Assembly (NCBI GenBank): GCA_047495785.1
Contig: JBLDXI010000032.1
Coordinates: 1,426,001 to 1,490,000, forward strand
Reading direction: 5' to 3'
DNA from: Lepidodermella squamata
Lineage: Eukaryota; Gastrotricha
DNA: 64,000 nt
Every line of letters starts with the position of its first letter. The stretch's first letter is position 1. This document shows positions 24,540 through 35,306 of the stretch, piece by piece. The notes under the pieces are model-generated. The model did not search any database. It was not told the origin of the DNA and saw only the letters and a program-made list of their open reading frames with translations. The translations under genes and the position numbers were made by a program.

Positions 24540-25717
24540 TTACAGCAAATCGTGAAGAATCATGTGATACGTATCAAATTGCCTGGAACCATCCGAGTTC
24601 TGCGAAGATTTCACCAGATAAGCCATTGCTATTTCGTGAACGACAAACGGCATCCAGCACACAGTAGATGCTGACAGCATCAATGCCGTTGTGTTGTTCA
24701 ATCTCGCTAACTTCATCCTAGTGCGTCCACTCGACCGTGCGATAACTTGGTGGAAGCTGAAGTGGCAGATTATGATGAAAGTTACAGCTAGTAACGTGAC
24801 GATCAAAACCAGAAATTCGAAAGAGTATTCGTACAAGCTATGTGAGAAATTCGAGCACCAGTTCCAGGAGCTACTACTTTGAACCTCTGCGGCCATGAAT
24901 GCACTCAGGTAAACATCCAGCAAAGAGTCTATCGAAGTGTTCAAGTGGCATGATTCTGGCAGGTCTGATGTGAGGATGTTCAAATAGGAATGAAAAGACG
25001 ACGCGTTGTTGGGATCGATGAAGAACACGCCGTGATTGAAGTCTTTTAGCGAGGAATTGGTTTCCGGAGCTTGAGCTATCTTCAAAATCGACTCGTCGCA
25101 ATTCATGTATTCAACAGCTATCAGAGATTGTTGTGGCTGAGTCGGCTGGGATTCCATTTTCACAAATGGTAGCATCAATTCGAATAGCGCATGGTAGATA
25201 ATAGCTGTTAAACATTGTTTGAAAGGGGGCGAGCTGGAAAATAATTAGTCTTACTCGTTAGAATTACTCCAATCGCAGAAAGACATGGAGCTTGCTTCAC
25301 AAGAAAGTGATTCGAAGCGCGATTATATTGATGGGGATGCACCTGATTGAAAGGAGGTTCCAATGATTGTGTCACATCGCTAGAAGGAAAACTCACGATT
25401 CCGATAAAATGGTCGAAAAACATTCCGCAAAGATTGAGCAGAAAATACAGATAGCCTGCCATTTCGAGGCTATGCTCCAGTCTATGGGCGCATTTGTTCA
25501 TTTTGGCGTCAACTTCGCAGAACCAGAAGACTTTCGCTCTTAGTAAGGAAATCGCTCTCAGCCCGCAGATCCAGATCCCAGTGCCCAAAAGACTCGCAAG
25601 GAATAGTCTGTAGTTTCGCCGCCGAATTTGGCCTCTAATAACGCCTTCCATGGCAAACGAATTGGCGACTGCAGCTATGATGAGGGTAGCAATTTCCGCT
25701 ACTGCTTTGAAATCCAT
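24540..25717 (-). pseudogene. Class A-like 7TM receptor, copy A, stopped by a nonsense codon in TM7
   Basis: Three exons on the minus strand: 25717-25397, 25342-25255 and 25204 down to the stop at 24542-24540. Seven membrane helices are expected; TM1-TM6 are readable, with D-H-F in place of DRY at the end of TM3 and WMPFVVHEI in TM6. The ectodomain loop between TM4 and TM5 is long and glycosylation-rich. It is nearly identical to copy B (33101-34403). Where B has TAC in TM7, A has TAA; after it the frame stays open with the same C-terminal residues as B to a TAA at 24428-24426. So it is either a very young pseudogene, a truncated allele or a base error. Ligand unknown; no known receptor family recognised. 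Confidence 0.75.
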
Positions 25718-27051
25718 GTTTTCGCAAACTTCCTAAATTTGGAATAAAGTTAACACTGCTATCCAATATAAGATAACATTAACACGTCAGCAAGACTACT
25801 CATTTCAATGGACAAAGGCAATCGGTATGCAGCTGTCATGCTCTGATTTCTAGGCAGAATTCGTCGTAAATATCGTTCAGACGGCTGGCAAGAAGTTTGC
25901 AACTTAGGTAGGCGAATTGCTACGCAAACTATCTTTACCTTTATTGGTACTTATTGGTGTTAATCTGATGTCAGCAAACATGTACTCAATCCGATTCTAG
26001 CGCTTCAAGGGGTCTGGGGACCTCTTGAACCATGACAAGTGGCCGACTGCAGACACGTTTTTCCATGTTTGTGTGTCAGAACTCATATTATAATCATACA
26101 TCATCCGCCGCCCGATGTCACCTGTCAATGTGGATTTATTCATTACATAATTGATTAATGGAAAGAATTACCTAATTTATATTACATCATCTTGTTAAAC
26201 TTGACTGCGGGGTTATATATAATATATGACTCATTAGTTAGGATTCAAATGCAGTGTGATTGCTAAGAACTGGTAAAAAAATCGTTTGCTTCTAGACTAT
26301 CGGACTTTTCGACGTATCCTTCGGCAATAGATAGGTAGATACAGTGTCCAGTAGTTGAGCACACTATAATGACGCATCCAGCTGTTTCTTTCGTTTGCCC
26401 AAGGGAAGGAAGCAAAACTGGTGGCAAAGAACAATGGTCCTTATCCCACTCCTAGTATCGGACATTTTTCAAAAAGATTGTTCCTTTTTTGGGCTCCTGG
26501 GCTATATAATGCCGGAATAAAAAATTGTGTGATTTTTGAGGAATTTTCGGAATTTTGTTTTCCACTCAGTCAACTGGCCAGAATTAGAGCGCTTGGTGCC
26601 CTAATATTTGGGCCTCCCCACGAATTGCCGCGAACTGGCGTTCGACTGGCAAATACCTGAAATTTGGTATCGTTAGATAGGTCTCGACGAGTAGAGTAAG
26701 GAAATCACTTAGGTATATTGCTCTGAAATTTCAAATTTCATGTCAGAAAAGAAGAAAAATAAGTGGATGAATGAATTCTTAATACAAAAGAGCTAAACCA
26801 GGAAAATGTCTTCACAGCTCACTCAGTTTGGCTCCAATTTTCAAATAACTTATACCACTGGATAGCCCATGAAAAATACCATGCAAAACCGTTTTTCAAC
26901 GAATTTTCAACGTGTTATTTTATGGCTAGACCAGTTTAAATTAGCTCTTTTTAATGGCTCAATAGATGCCAGATTTCGAATAAATATACTTATTCTGCAG
27001 CAATATGAAGGTAGATCCGGGTAGATATTTCGAAAACCACGTTTATGCCTC
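25718..27051. other. Upstream region of receptor A and intergenic
   Basis: The part up to about 26240 aligns with the upstream region of receptor B (34404-34870), for example around CAATCGGTATGCAGCTGTCATG and GTGGATTTATTCATTA. The duplication therefore includes the promoter. Beyond that I see nothing coding. Confidence 0.55.
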
Positions 27052-27471
27052 TTAGGAAGTAGGAAGTGCTTTGCATCCTCTGGAGGCTAATGCTGCTCTG
27101 GAATTTTTCGCAAACTGGTTCTGATACATTTTTTCAGGGTGAAAGAGATGCGTTACTGGTGATTTTCCGCTGCTTATAAATATATCGGCGCAAACCTTCG
27201 AGTAGATGAAGTAAAAAAATGTTTCTTTGTTTCTTATGCGCAAAAGCCATGCGGAGCAAGAGAGGATGTCTCTTTTCGAAAGAGAAGGCCAACACTCCTT
27301 TCCTATGTTACGCGTCAATGCAGCCCTAAAATACCATTTCGACGGATTCGAAACAGCTTTCGGCAGTCCTAAGGACTGTCGCATGGTAGGTAGCAAAAGA
27401 CATCCGCAACGTATTGAGCGCAAAATAAAGATCAATATATATGTGCAATAAAATATCCCCAATATTTGCAT
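27052..27471 (-). CDS. Hypothetical small protein with signal-like N-terminus
   Basis: A single open frame of 139 codons on the minus strand. It starts MQILGIFYCTYILIFIL, a plausible signal peptide or membrane anchor, followed by a basic region with several cysteines. It is divergently placed to the class C receptor gene 250 nt away. No family recognised, and it could be a chance ORF. Confidence 0.3.
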   Translation of the reverse strand: MQILGIFYCTYILIFILRSIRCGCLLLPTMRQSLGLPKAVSNPSKWYFRAALTRNIGKECWPSLSKRDILSCSAWLLRIRNKETFFYFIYSKVCADIFISSGKSPVTHLFHPEKMYQNQFAKNSRAALASRGCKALPTS

Positions 27472-27722
27472 AGTATGATGACGTCAGTTGGTTCTTATTT
27501 CGGTGTAATTGGCTTCACTCACCTTCAAGTTCGGTCACGTAGTTTCACCAAATTAGAACTCTCTCGTTACATGGGCGCCTTGAAATGCTAAAATCAGGCA
27601 AATAAATTAGATCGCTATGACGCTTTTACAATTAGCCATCGGGTCATAAGGACACAATTCCTAATGAAATTTTCACAAAGCCTAATATTTATTCCGATGA
27701 TACGTTGCCGCAAAAGTCTAAT

Positions 27723-30122
27723 ATGCTGAAGTTCGTTATAGCTATTTCTTTCTCCCTTTTCCAGGCTAGTGTGGCCATATGGAGTATCGATAGCCCGGTA
27801 CCTTCGCTGGTAAACTCGTCAACTTACACCGAAGTTCCATCAATTTCCATTAGCAACCGAACAGTCATTAAGATACCATTCTTTGTTGAGTATCATAGCC
27901 CAATTTTCTCAGTTGGTCCCTTGGGAACCCTCGCTGCTTCCTTTGCTTTGGAAAGACTTCGGTCCTTGCCTAATTGGTTGCCGAATTACGAGCTGCAACT
28001 CGAAATAAGCGACTCAAATGTAAGGCAGAAAAGTCCTCATTAACTCTTATAAATCGTACAATTTTAGTGTCTCGATGCTCCTGTTGTTTCGAAATTAATT
28101 GGTACCCTGGAGAGAATTCACGAAGCAAGTAATAGATTTCCACTTTTCGGCATCAATGATTGTTCAATGGATTCCCAGCGGCTGTCAGCCTTAATCATTG
28201 CAAATTACAATATGATTGGCATTAGTGTAACACCGCAACATGTCGATATTTGGAACAATAGACAGCGCTATCGAAATTACTTCGGCTTAGGAGAAAGGGG
28301 CGACTACATCAGCATCGGGTTAGCTAAATTCATCCAGAAAATGGGCTGGAAACGAGCTTCGATCCTTTCAGATAATGACGGCTTTGACACCATGCTAGAA
28401 GAGAGCTATGTCAAATGGTTTGAACACCACGGCATTTCTCTGGTGTATCTTGCCAGGTTTCGAATGTTCACTGAAGATGATTACGAATTATCTTCAGGCT
28501 TCAATGAACTCCAGGCTCGTCAACCACGCATCATTGTCACTCAAAGCCTGAGTACCGTAACTCTAGCCTGCTACATTCATAAATTCAAAATGTTCGGACC
28601 AAGTTACGTCATTATCATGGCAACGATTCATTACGACGAAACAGCTGAAATTCCGCCTTTTCTCGCCTCGTGGTGCTCTAAGGATATGATCATGGATGTC
28701 CTGAACAATGCCTTGAGTTCCGAGTCTTTTGGATCTTCCTTAACAGATGTTTACGGGCCAAGTTACAGAGAATTCACCGGTCTTAGAAACGACGAAATCT
28801 ATGCGTACGCAAAGTCTAAATTGAAAGATGTTTGGTTTTACAACAACTTCTTCCCTACGAGTTATGACAAAGTCCTGGCATTAGGATTACTCTTAAACCA
28901 GACTGAAGCTATCTTGAGGTCAGAGAACAAGACCCTATCACATTGGTTCACGAATTCAGAGAATTTTCGCAGAAATGGGTCTAAAATTGTCGAAATCTTG
29001 AAATTAGGACTGTACAGCCTGCCGTTTACTAGTGGAATGAAGGGAGATTTCGCTTTTGACCCGAAGACAGCGTGGTCAGTTGGCTCGATGCCAATATCGT
29101 ACAGACAGTTAAAGGTTAGCAAGATATCGGCGAATGGAAGTTATTCTGTTCAGAGAACAGTAATAGCCTACTACAAAAGTAATAATCCAGACCCGCTGAC
29201 TGTTTTATGGGATAGAGTGAAGTGGGAAACGCCCGATGGTAAGAAGCCAAGGGATGCCGTCGAAGTTATCCGTAGATCAGTACCTTCAACACGATTTGAA
29301 ATAATTGTGACCCTGCAAGTTATAGCCTCTGTTGAGATAGTTTTCCTAATACTTGCGGTAATCTATCTCTTGGTAAAAACGAGCAAAAGCTTCTTCCTTG
29401 TCTTTATGGCCGTCGGGCAAATTTTGATTCTTTCGAGTATTTTCATCATATCAAATTCCGATAAATCACCAGACTGGCAACTTAAATATCATTGTTTTTC
29501 GGTTTTAATCTTAATCTGGACGGGATTCTCAGTCGTTGTTATTTCCATTGAGGAACTGATCAATGACAAAACTTCGCCGCGATCAGGCTTTTCGAAACGA
29601 CAGATGGTTTCTGCTATCTTGTATGCAGTTTTACAGGCTGTTCTCATCTCTGCTAGTTCTCAAGGAGGAAACTTGAAAATCAGGGAAGTGATATTCCAGG
29701 TAGAATTTTCGCAATTAGATCCCAGTTTAGGCCATCAGCCTTTTCGCCATGAATGCGCTGTATTCGACACTCTGTTTTACGGTACGATCTATTCAAAAGT
29801 TTTGACGATCTTCGCCGGGTTGCTACAACTGATTATTCTCGCAAAAAGCTCGAAAACAGTACTGTTAGCTAATTTTCTCGCCGGGAATTCATCAGCTAAA
29901 CAGCTTCGATTGCTCTCCATATTTCTCTACGCAACCATCCTTGTCTTAGTTGGAGCTTTTTTCGTAGGGCTGCTGCGATCGGATGATTATGAATTTCTGG
30001 CTGTCCTCACCGAAATCATGTCATTACTTATCGGATTGGGTGTGATTGCGGTAGTAATCACACAAGGTAACATTTGGCACATTTCTAATTGCGCAAGTTT
30101 AACTATAGCTTCTATGACTTAG
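27723..30122 (+). CDS. Divergent class C (GABA-B receptor-like) 7TM receptor
   Basis: Two exons, 27723-28019 and 28068-30122, about 783 residues. A signal peptide (MLKFVIAISFSLFQASVA) precedes a periplasmic-binding-type ligand domain of about 480 residues; LFGINDCSMDS and the segment GISVTPQHVDIWNNRQRYRNYF match the GABA-B layout where the ligand lobe ends and a fixed pattern Y..(F) follows. There is no cysteine-rich domain between it and the membrane part, as in GABA-B receptors and unlike mGluRs. Seven helices run from about residue 508 to 775. A GTAACA donor-like site at about 30066 just after TM7 means the true C-terminus may lie in a further exon. Key glutamate/GABA-binding residues could not be assigned, so the ligand is unknown. 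Confidence 0.7.
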
Positions 30123-30590
30123 GAATGCCTGATAAGGCGCACAGACAACATGGATCAGGTCGAGCCTCATTCCTAGTAAACCGAGCTTTATCCAGGGGGT
30201 AAAGAGGTGAAGTTAGTCCTACTTTGCTCAGGCTTGCTTTCTACTATCTTCGATCAATTCAATTCTTCATTATTTTTCAAGTTGTTTGTCCGCGGATAAA
30301 GTGGTTTTTTTCATTTCATTAATTTTTTTGAATGACGGAGTGACGAACTGACGAAATGACGAAGTAGCGAAGATACCACCACCTTAAAAGCTAGCGATTT
30401 TTTTATTTCACGAGGGTAAGCACAATTTGATCCTGCAAAACAGAAGTATAATCCCATAAAGTTGAATTACCCTCAGCTATCTCAGCTATTATCAACTTGA
30501 AAGAATTACATGAAGTCATGTGATGCATACGTTGAAGAGGAACCGCCGAACTGCGTACAGCAAGTCAAAACATTTTATTAGAAACAAGTT
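30123..30590. other. Intergenic after the class C receptor
   Basis: No gene seen. Contains a short imperfect array of GACGAA-type units near 30338-30370. Confidence 0.4.
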
Positions 30591-31001
30591 TACCGAACTG
30601 CCCGAAACAATTACCAGCCTCAAATAAATGTCAGGGGTTAAAGGTAATTCGAAAAAATAAGTGTCAGGCCCGAAATAAATGTCATGTCATTTAGCCGCGA
30701 GTCAATTATCGCGCGCCACGCTGTAGTGTGCGTATTTCTTAATCCGCGTTGCGTAACATGTTTACCTACTAATGGTGGACGCGGGCTTGAGTCTCAAGGA
30801 CGCGGGTCGGTTTCTTGCTGTCTTCTTGTCTTCCTGGCGGCGGTCGTAAGGGATTATACGCTGATCTTGAGCACATTTTGTACGAGTGGGTCATAAAAGA
30901 GTTGCTTTGAAGAAGTAAATGTCAGGCCCGAAATAAATGTCTGAGGTTGGCCACCATTTGAAAAAAATAAATGTCATGGTTATTTTTCGGGCAGTACGGT
31001 A
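30591..31001. mobile_element. Small non-autonomous DNA transposon (MITE-like) with terminal inverted repeats
   Basis: The ends TACCGAACTGCCCGAAA (30591-30607) and TTTCGGGCAGTACGGTA (30985-31001) are inverted repeats matching at 16 of 17 positions. Each ends in TA, compatible with a TA target as used by Tc1/mariner elements. Inside, the 22-bp TGTCAGGCCCGAAATAAATGTC-type unit occurs twice in direct orientation (30662-30683 and 30920-30941), with further AAATAAATGTCA motifs near both ends. No transposase is encoded in 411 bp. Confidence 0.65.
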
Positions 31002-31009
31002 GTCAAATC

Positions 31010-31340
31010 TAATCTTTTTGAGTATTGATAGAGGGCTTCTTCTCTTTGATCACCAGCATTTCCTGTACCAGGCAGTCAAATTTGAGTTACATGTAACTAC
31101 CACTTTGAAATAGGATTCGATTTGCTCCTCATCTTGTCCACAGGCTTGGTGATGGTATCCAACCTTGCTTTTCTTATGCTCTTCAGCGCGTTGGTGCAGA
31201 TGACGTGTCGTCATACCGACATAGCCCTTGACATAGCCTGGACCCGCTGGACACATTTATATTCGTACACATTAACTATTGATAAGAGGCAACTTAGGTT
31301 CCTTCGCTCCAAATCGTTCGATAATTTTCCCACTTCTAAG
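31010..31340 (-). mobile_element. Penelope-like element remnant: GIY-YIG endonuclease fragment
   Basis: On the minus strand the reading runs through NVYEYKC, then after a frameshift GYVKGYVGMTTRHLHQRAEEH, the GIY-YIG core with Y, G, R and H-E, and ends near LVIKEKKPSINTQKD, matching the end of Penelope-like endonucleases. At least one frameshift and several stops show it is dead, and no reverse transcriptase is readable upstream. It abuts the small transposon at 31001. Confidence 0.6.
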
Positions 31341-31393
31341 ATTCGAAATTGACTGTATTACTTAGATCGCTAAGTTGTCGCCTGCCGGAATGT

Positions 31394-31563
31394 GATGACG
31401 TTTCGTCGATATCAGTTACTATAACTATCCTAATCGGTTGAGCTTGCAGTTATTCGCCTTAGTTTTTTATCCAAATATTTCGCAACTCATTTTCAAATTG
31501 ATTAGGGTATTTGAGTAATATTTTTCTAAGATGAGAGACTTCCGCATCCGTCGAAACGTCGGG
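31394..31563. other. Two inverted CGAAACGTC motifs (degenerate hammerhead-like cores)
   Basis: GACGAAACGTCATC is read on the minus strand at 31407-31394, preceded by CTGAT at 31415-31411. On the plus strand, GATGAGAGACTTCCGCATCC then GTCGAAACGTC lies at about 31530-31560. CTGATGA..GAAACGTC is the hammerhead core found in Penelope-like elements. Neither copy has a full core, so activity is unlikely. Confidence 0.3.
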
Positions 31564-31939
31564 CAAAACAATTGAAACAATCAAAAACAAGCTTATCTCA
31601 AAACGTCTTCTTATTCGGATAACTGAAGCCGACTAAACCTACAGCGTGTTTCTAACTGGTTCAATTTTACAACGTGGTGCAGCCGGAAAAACAGTTTTTG
31701 AACAGTTTTTTGCAAGACGGGAGCTGTTCAACTTTCGAATATCAAATTTTTTACCAAAAAAACGCTCGCTTAATTTGATAGGTCAATCGATAGGTCAAAT
31801 CCCGGTCAATAACCGATGCTGAAATCGATCCGTTCTGTACACGTAAAAACGATCTGGACGATGGTACGTGGGATAATAACTTGGCCGCATGAAAAAAACT
31901 AGGATGCTGATTCATCGGTCAGTTCCCGAAATTACTTGA

Positions 31940-33100
31940 AATTGAAAGCACCGTAGTTATCTCACCAAGTGTCAGAATAAATTCTAGTGGACGTTTTCAG
32001 TTTTCACAGACTGTTGACTTTACATTTCCTAGGTCGCGGACCGCTAGGTATTAAATTTCGTCCACGCCGAGCTGCTGTATCGTGTCCGGGAGGATGAATC
32101 GGAGATTAGGTGACAAGTATTCAAGCAGTTCACGATTCGACGATGTCACCATTAGTCTCTCTCTCTCTCTCTCTGTCGTCAACGATTTAAACTAAAATAG
32201 TGGGCAATACAAAGTTAAAAATGATTTTTAATTGGCGTAGCAACGTCACTGCAAATTTGGAATTACTGCCAGAAAGCAATGGCAGCCTAAATCAATTAGA
32301 CACTCTGCGCCACTATGAGAAGTTCAAGATCATTTAATTATAAGGGTCCACGTCAGGTCAAGCCGAAGTCGCACCAAAACTAAAACCGCTCTGACATGAA
32401 TACGGCGCTAACGATGGCGTGACTTCAGCGTCACATTCTGACGAAGCGATTACCACAGGATTCACTGTTATTCAAAGCACTCAATGTTTCATTACTTTTT
32501 TGAATCTGAGCCGACACGTTTCGAAAGATCGAAAATTTGACGATTTTATGGGGAAAATAGCCACGGTTGATATTTTGAGTATTGTATGCCACCTCTCCGT
32601 CCTGCCTCGGAGTATAATAATAATATCGGTAACAACTGGTTAACAATATATAAATACAAGCTGAATTATCACTACAATGGGGTCCAGATCCAAGCTACAA
32701 TATCCTGCGTTCTCGGAAGTAACAAATAACCTGTGAAGTAAAAGACCTGTGAAGGAAAGAGAGATCGCGCTCATTTTCCTGATGTCAACCGCATGCGAAA
32801 AGCCTAATTCAATCAACAACCCACATGAACTTGATAATATCATCTGAAATTCGTCCGAAGTTTGTCGTACCAAAGAATAGAAATTACCATTTTCAAAAAC
32901 CAAGATTCAAACCCTTCCAGCACATGTCATGATCAATGATTTTACTAATTTACAGCAATCCAGTTTCGTTTTCACATGATCGCGATACATCATGGTAAAG
33001 CGTCTGTTTTCTCGGTACAACAATATTCACTAGGTTACATTCTCGTAGATGAAATCGCGGTAACTTCTCATACCGTTTTTTACAGTACAAAGAAGTGTTT
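31940..33100. repeat. Receptor-flank repeat, copy F3
   Basis: Third copy of the block at 22290-23200 and 23590-24420, directly downstream of receptor B. It contains the pure (TC)n tract at 32155-32174, absent from the others. Confidence 0.65.
32155..32174. repeat. (TC)n microsatellite
   Basis: Ten uninterrupted TC units. Confidence 0.9.
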
Positions 33101-34403
33101 TTACAGTAGCCCAAATCTGAAGCAAGAATACTTTGTCGACAAAAAGCGCGACACTGCGCCTATTCTCGCGACGTAGATAACAGGAATAACAATTGGCGTG
33201 GAGAGGAAAAAGATGTACAGCAAGTCTTGAAGAATCATGTGATACGTCTCAAACTGTCTGAAATCATCCGAGTTCTGCAACAATTTCACCAGATAAGCCA
33301 TTGCTATTTCGTGAACGACGAACGGCATCCAGCATGCCGTAAATGCTGAAAGCATAATTGCCGTTGTCTTGTTCAATCTCGCCAATTTCTCCCTGGTGCG
33401 TCCACCCGACCGGCCGATAACCCGCCCGAAGCTGAAGTGGCAGATGATGATAAAATTCACTGCTAGTAACGTGACGATCAAAACCAGAAATTCGAAAGAG
33501 TATTCGTACAAACTATGTGAGAAATTCGAGCACCAGTTCCAGGAGCTACTACTTTGAACCTCTGCGGCCATGAATGCACTCAGGTAAACATCCAGCAAAA
33601 AATCTATCGAAGTATTCAAGTGACATGATTCTGGCAGGTCTGACATGAAGGAGCTCAGATAGGAATGAAAAGATGATGCGTTGTTGGGATCGATGAAAAG
33701 CACCCCGTGATTGAACTCTTTTAGCGAGGAATTGGATTCTTGAGCTTGAGCCCCGCCCATCTCCAACATCGACTCGTCGCAATTCGTGTACTCAACAGCT
33801 ATCAGAGATTGCTGCGGTCGAGGCAGCTGGGATTCCTTATTCACAAATGGTAGTATTAATTCGAATAGCGCGTGGTAGACGATAGCTGTTAAACATTTTT
33901 TGAAAGTAGACGAGCTATGGAAAATTTAGTTGATCTTACCCATTAGAATTACTCCAATCGCAAAAAGACATGGAGCCCTTTTCACAAGAAATTGCTTCGA
34001 AACGTGATTATATTGATGGGGGTGCACCTGGTTAGAAAACGACAACGCGATGAATATCACAGGGCTAAAAAGAAAGACTCACAATGCCTATGAAATGGTC
34101 GAAAAACATTCCGCAGAGATTGAGGAGAAAATACAGATAGCCTGCCATTTCGAGGCTATGCTCCAGTCTATGGGCGCATTTGTTCATTTTGGAGTCAATT
34201 TCGCAGAACCAGAACACTGCTGCTCTGAGTAAGGAAACCGCTCTCATACCGCAGATCCACATCCCAGCGGCCAAGAGACTCGCGAGGAATAGTCTGTAGT
34301 TTCGCCGGCGAATTTGCCCTCTAACAACGCCTTCCATGGCGAATGAATTGGCAACCGCAGCAATGACGAGGGTAACAATTTCCGCTACTGCTTTGAAAGC
34401 CAT
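33101..34403 (-). CDS. Class A-like 7TM receptor, copy B (intact)
   Basis: Three exons: 34403-34083, 34027-33940 and 33885-33101, about 397 residues. TM1 starts within the first 30 residues (AEIVTLVIAAVANSFAM). TM3 ends YLYFLLNLCGMFFDHFIGI with DHF replacing DRY, and the ICL2 HPHQYNHVSK resembles a rhodopsin-type receptor. A long TM4-TM5 loop carries Asn glycosylation sites and cysteines, TM6 contains CWMPFVVHEIAMAYL, and TM7 is LYIFFLSTPIVIPVIYV, lacking NPxxY but with a P-x2-Y-like end. The tail is very short. It is the intact paralogue of 24540-25717, about 8.7 kb apart, within a duplicated block covering promoter and 3' flank. A lineage-specific chemosensory or peptide receptor is plausible but unproven. 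Confidence 0.75.
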
Positions 34404-34890
34404 GTTTTCGCTGTTTTGAATAAAGTTTACACTGTTGTCCAATATCAGCATAAATATATGAGCTAATGATTAGCAAGGCTACTAATTGCCTTGGACCAAG
34501 GCCCAAGGCAATCGGTATGCAGCTGTCATGCTTTGATTTCTAGGTTGAATTCGTCATAATTATCGTGCAGATAGTTAGCTAAGTGTTTGTAACATCGGCA
34601 GGCGCATAACTTCGCAAACTCTCTTTGCTGTCCATATTGGTTTTAATCTGTTGTCAGCAAATTAGGTACTCAATCCGCTTCCGGCGCTTCAAGGGGTCTG
34701 CGTGGACCTTTGCAGACAACTTTTTCCATGTTTGTGTGTCAAAATCCATATTAATCACACGTCATGCGCCCTAATCACCTGCCTATGTGGATTTATTCAT
34801 TAGATAATAGACTTATAGAAATTATTGCCTGATTTATATTACGCCATTTCTTAAACTGCGACTCGTTAGGTAGGCTTCAAATGTCTGTAA
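34404..34890. other. Upstream region of receptor B
   Basis: Aligns with 25718-26240 upstream of receptor A. No other feature seen. Confidence 0.5.
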
Positions 34891-35090
34891 GTCCAATTAT
34901 CATCTTCCCAGTAGCTTGCTCTAAAAGTGATCGCGAGACCAGCAGTGAAGATCAAAGCGAAAGCGATATTTCTAGCACCGTCAATTTGCATTAGTCCCCT
35001 TTCTGTTAAAATCTATGCAGCTAATGAACGTAAACAAACGTAGGATCACAAAGACCATGGTGATTGCAGACATTAACAATGGGCCGAGTC
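34891..35090 (-). pseudogene. Fragment of a third receptor gene (TM1-TM2 region)
   Basis: Aligns closely with 48008-48222, the TM1-TM2 part of the decayed receptor at 47677-48423; for example AAAGATCAAAGCGAAAGC and the block after it. Only about 200 nt remain, with frame breaks, between receptor B and COPS4. Confidence 0.65.
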
Positions 35091-35306
35091 GTTCCCATAA
35101 ATAAAGTTGGGAGAAATATTAATTTTTTTATTTTAAATCGGCGACAAGGTGAATTTACCTCAGAACGCGATAGAAACTGAAAAAATCCCGAAAAACTACG
35201 CCAAATATTCCAAATTTATTACTCGATTAGCTAATTAGTCACCGAGCAAATCCGTAAATTGAAAGTATAACGAAAGTCATTTTTAAATGAAAGTTTTCGC
35301 CATTCA

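Noticed and set aside
26421-26660. Plus-strand ORF of 79 codons
   Set aside because: No start context, no domain, isolated in AT-rich sequence.
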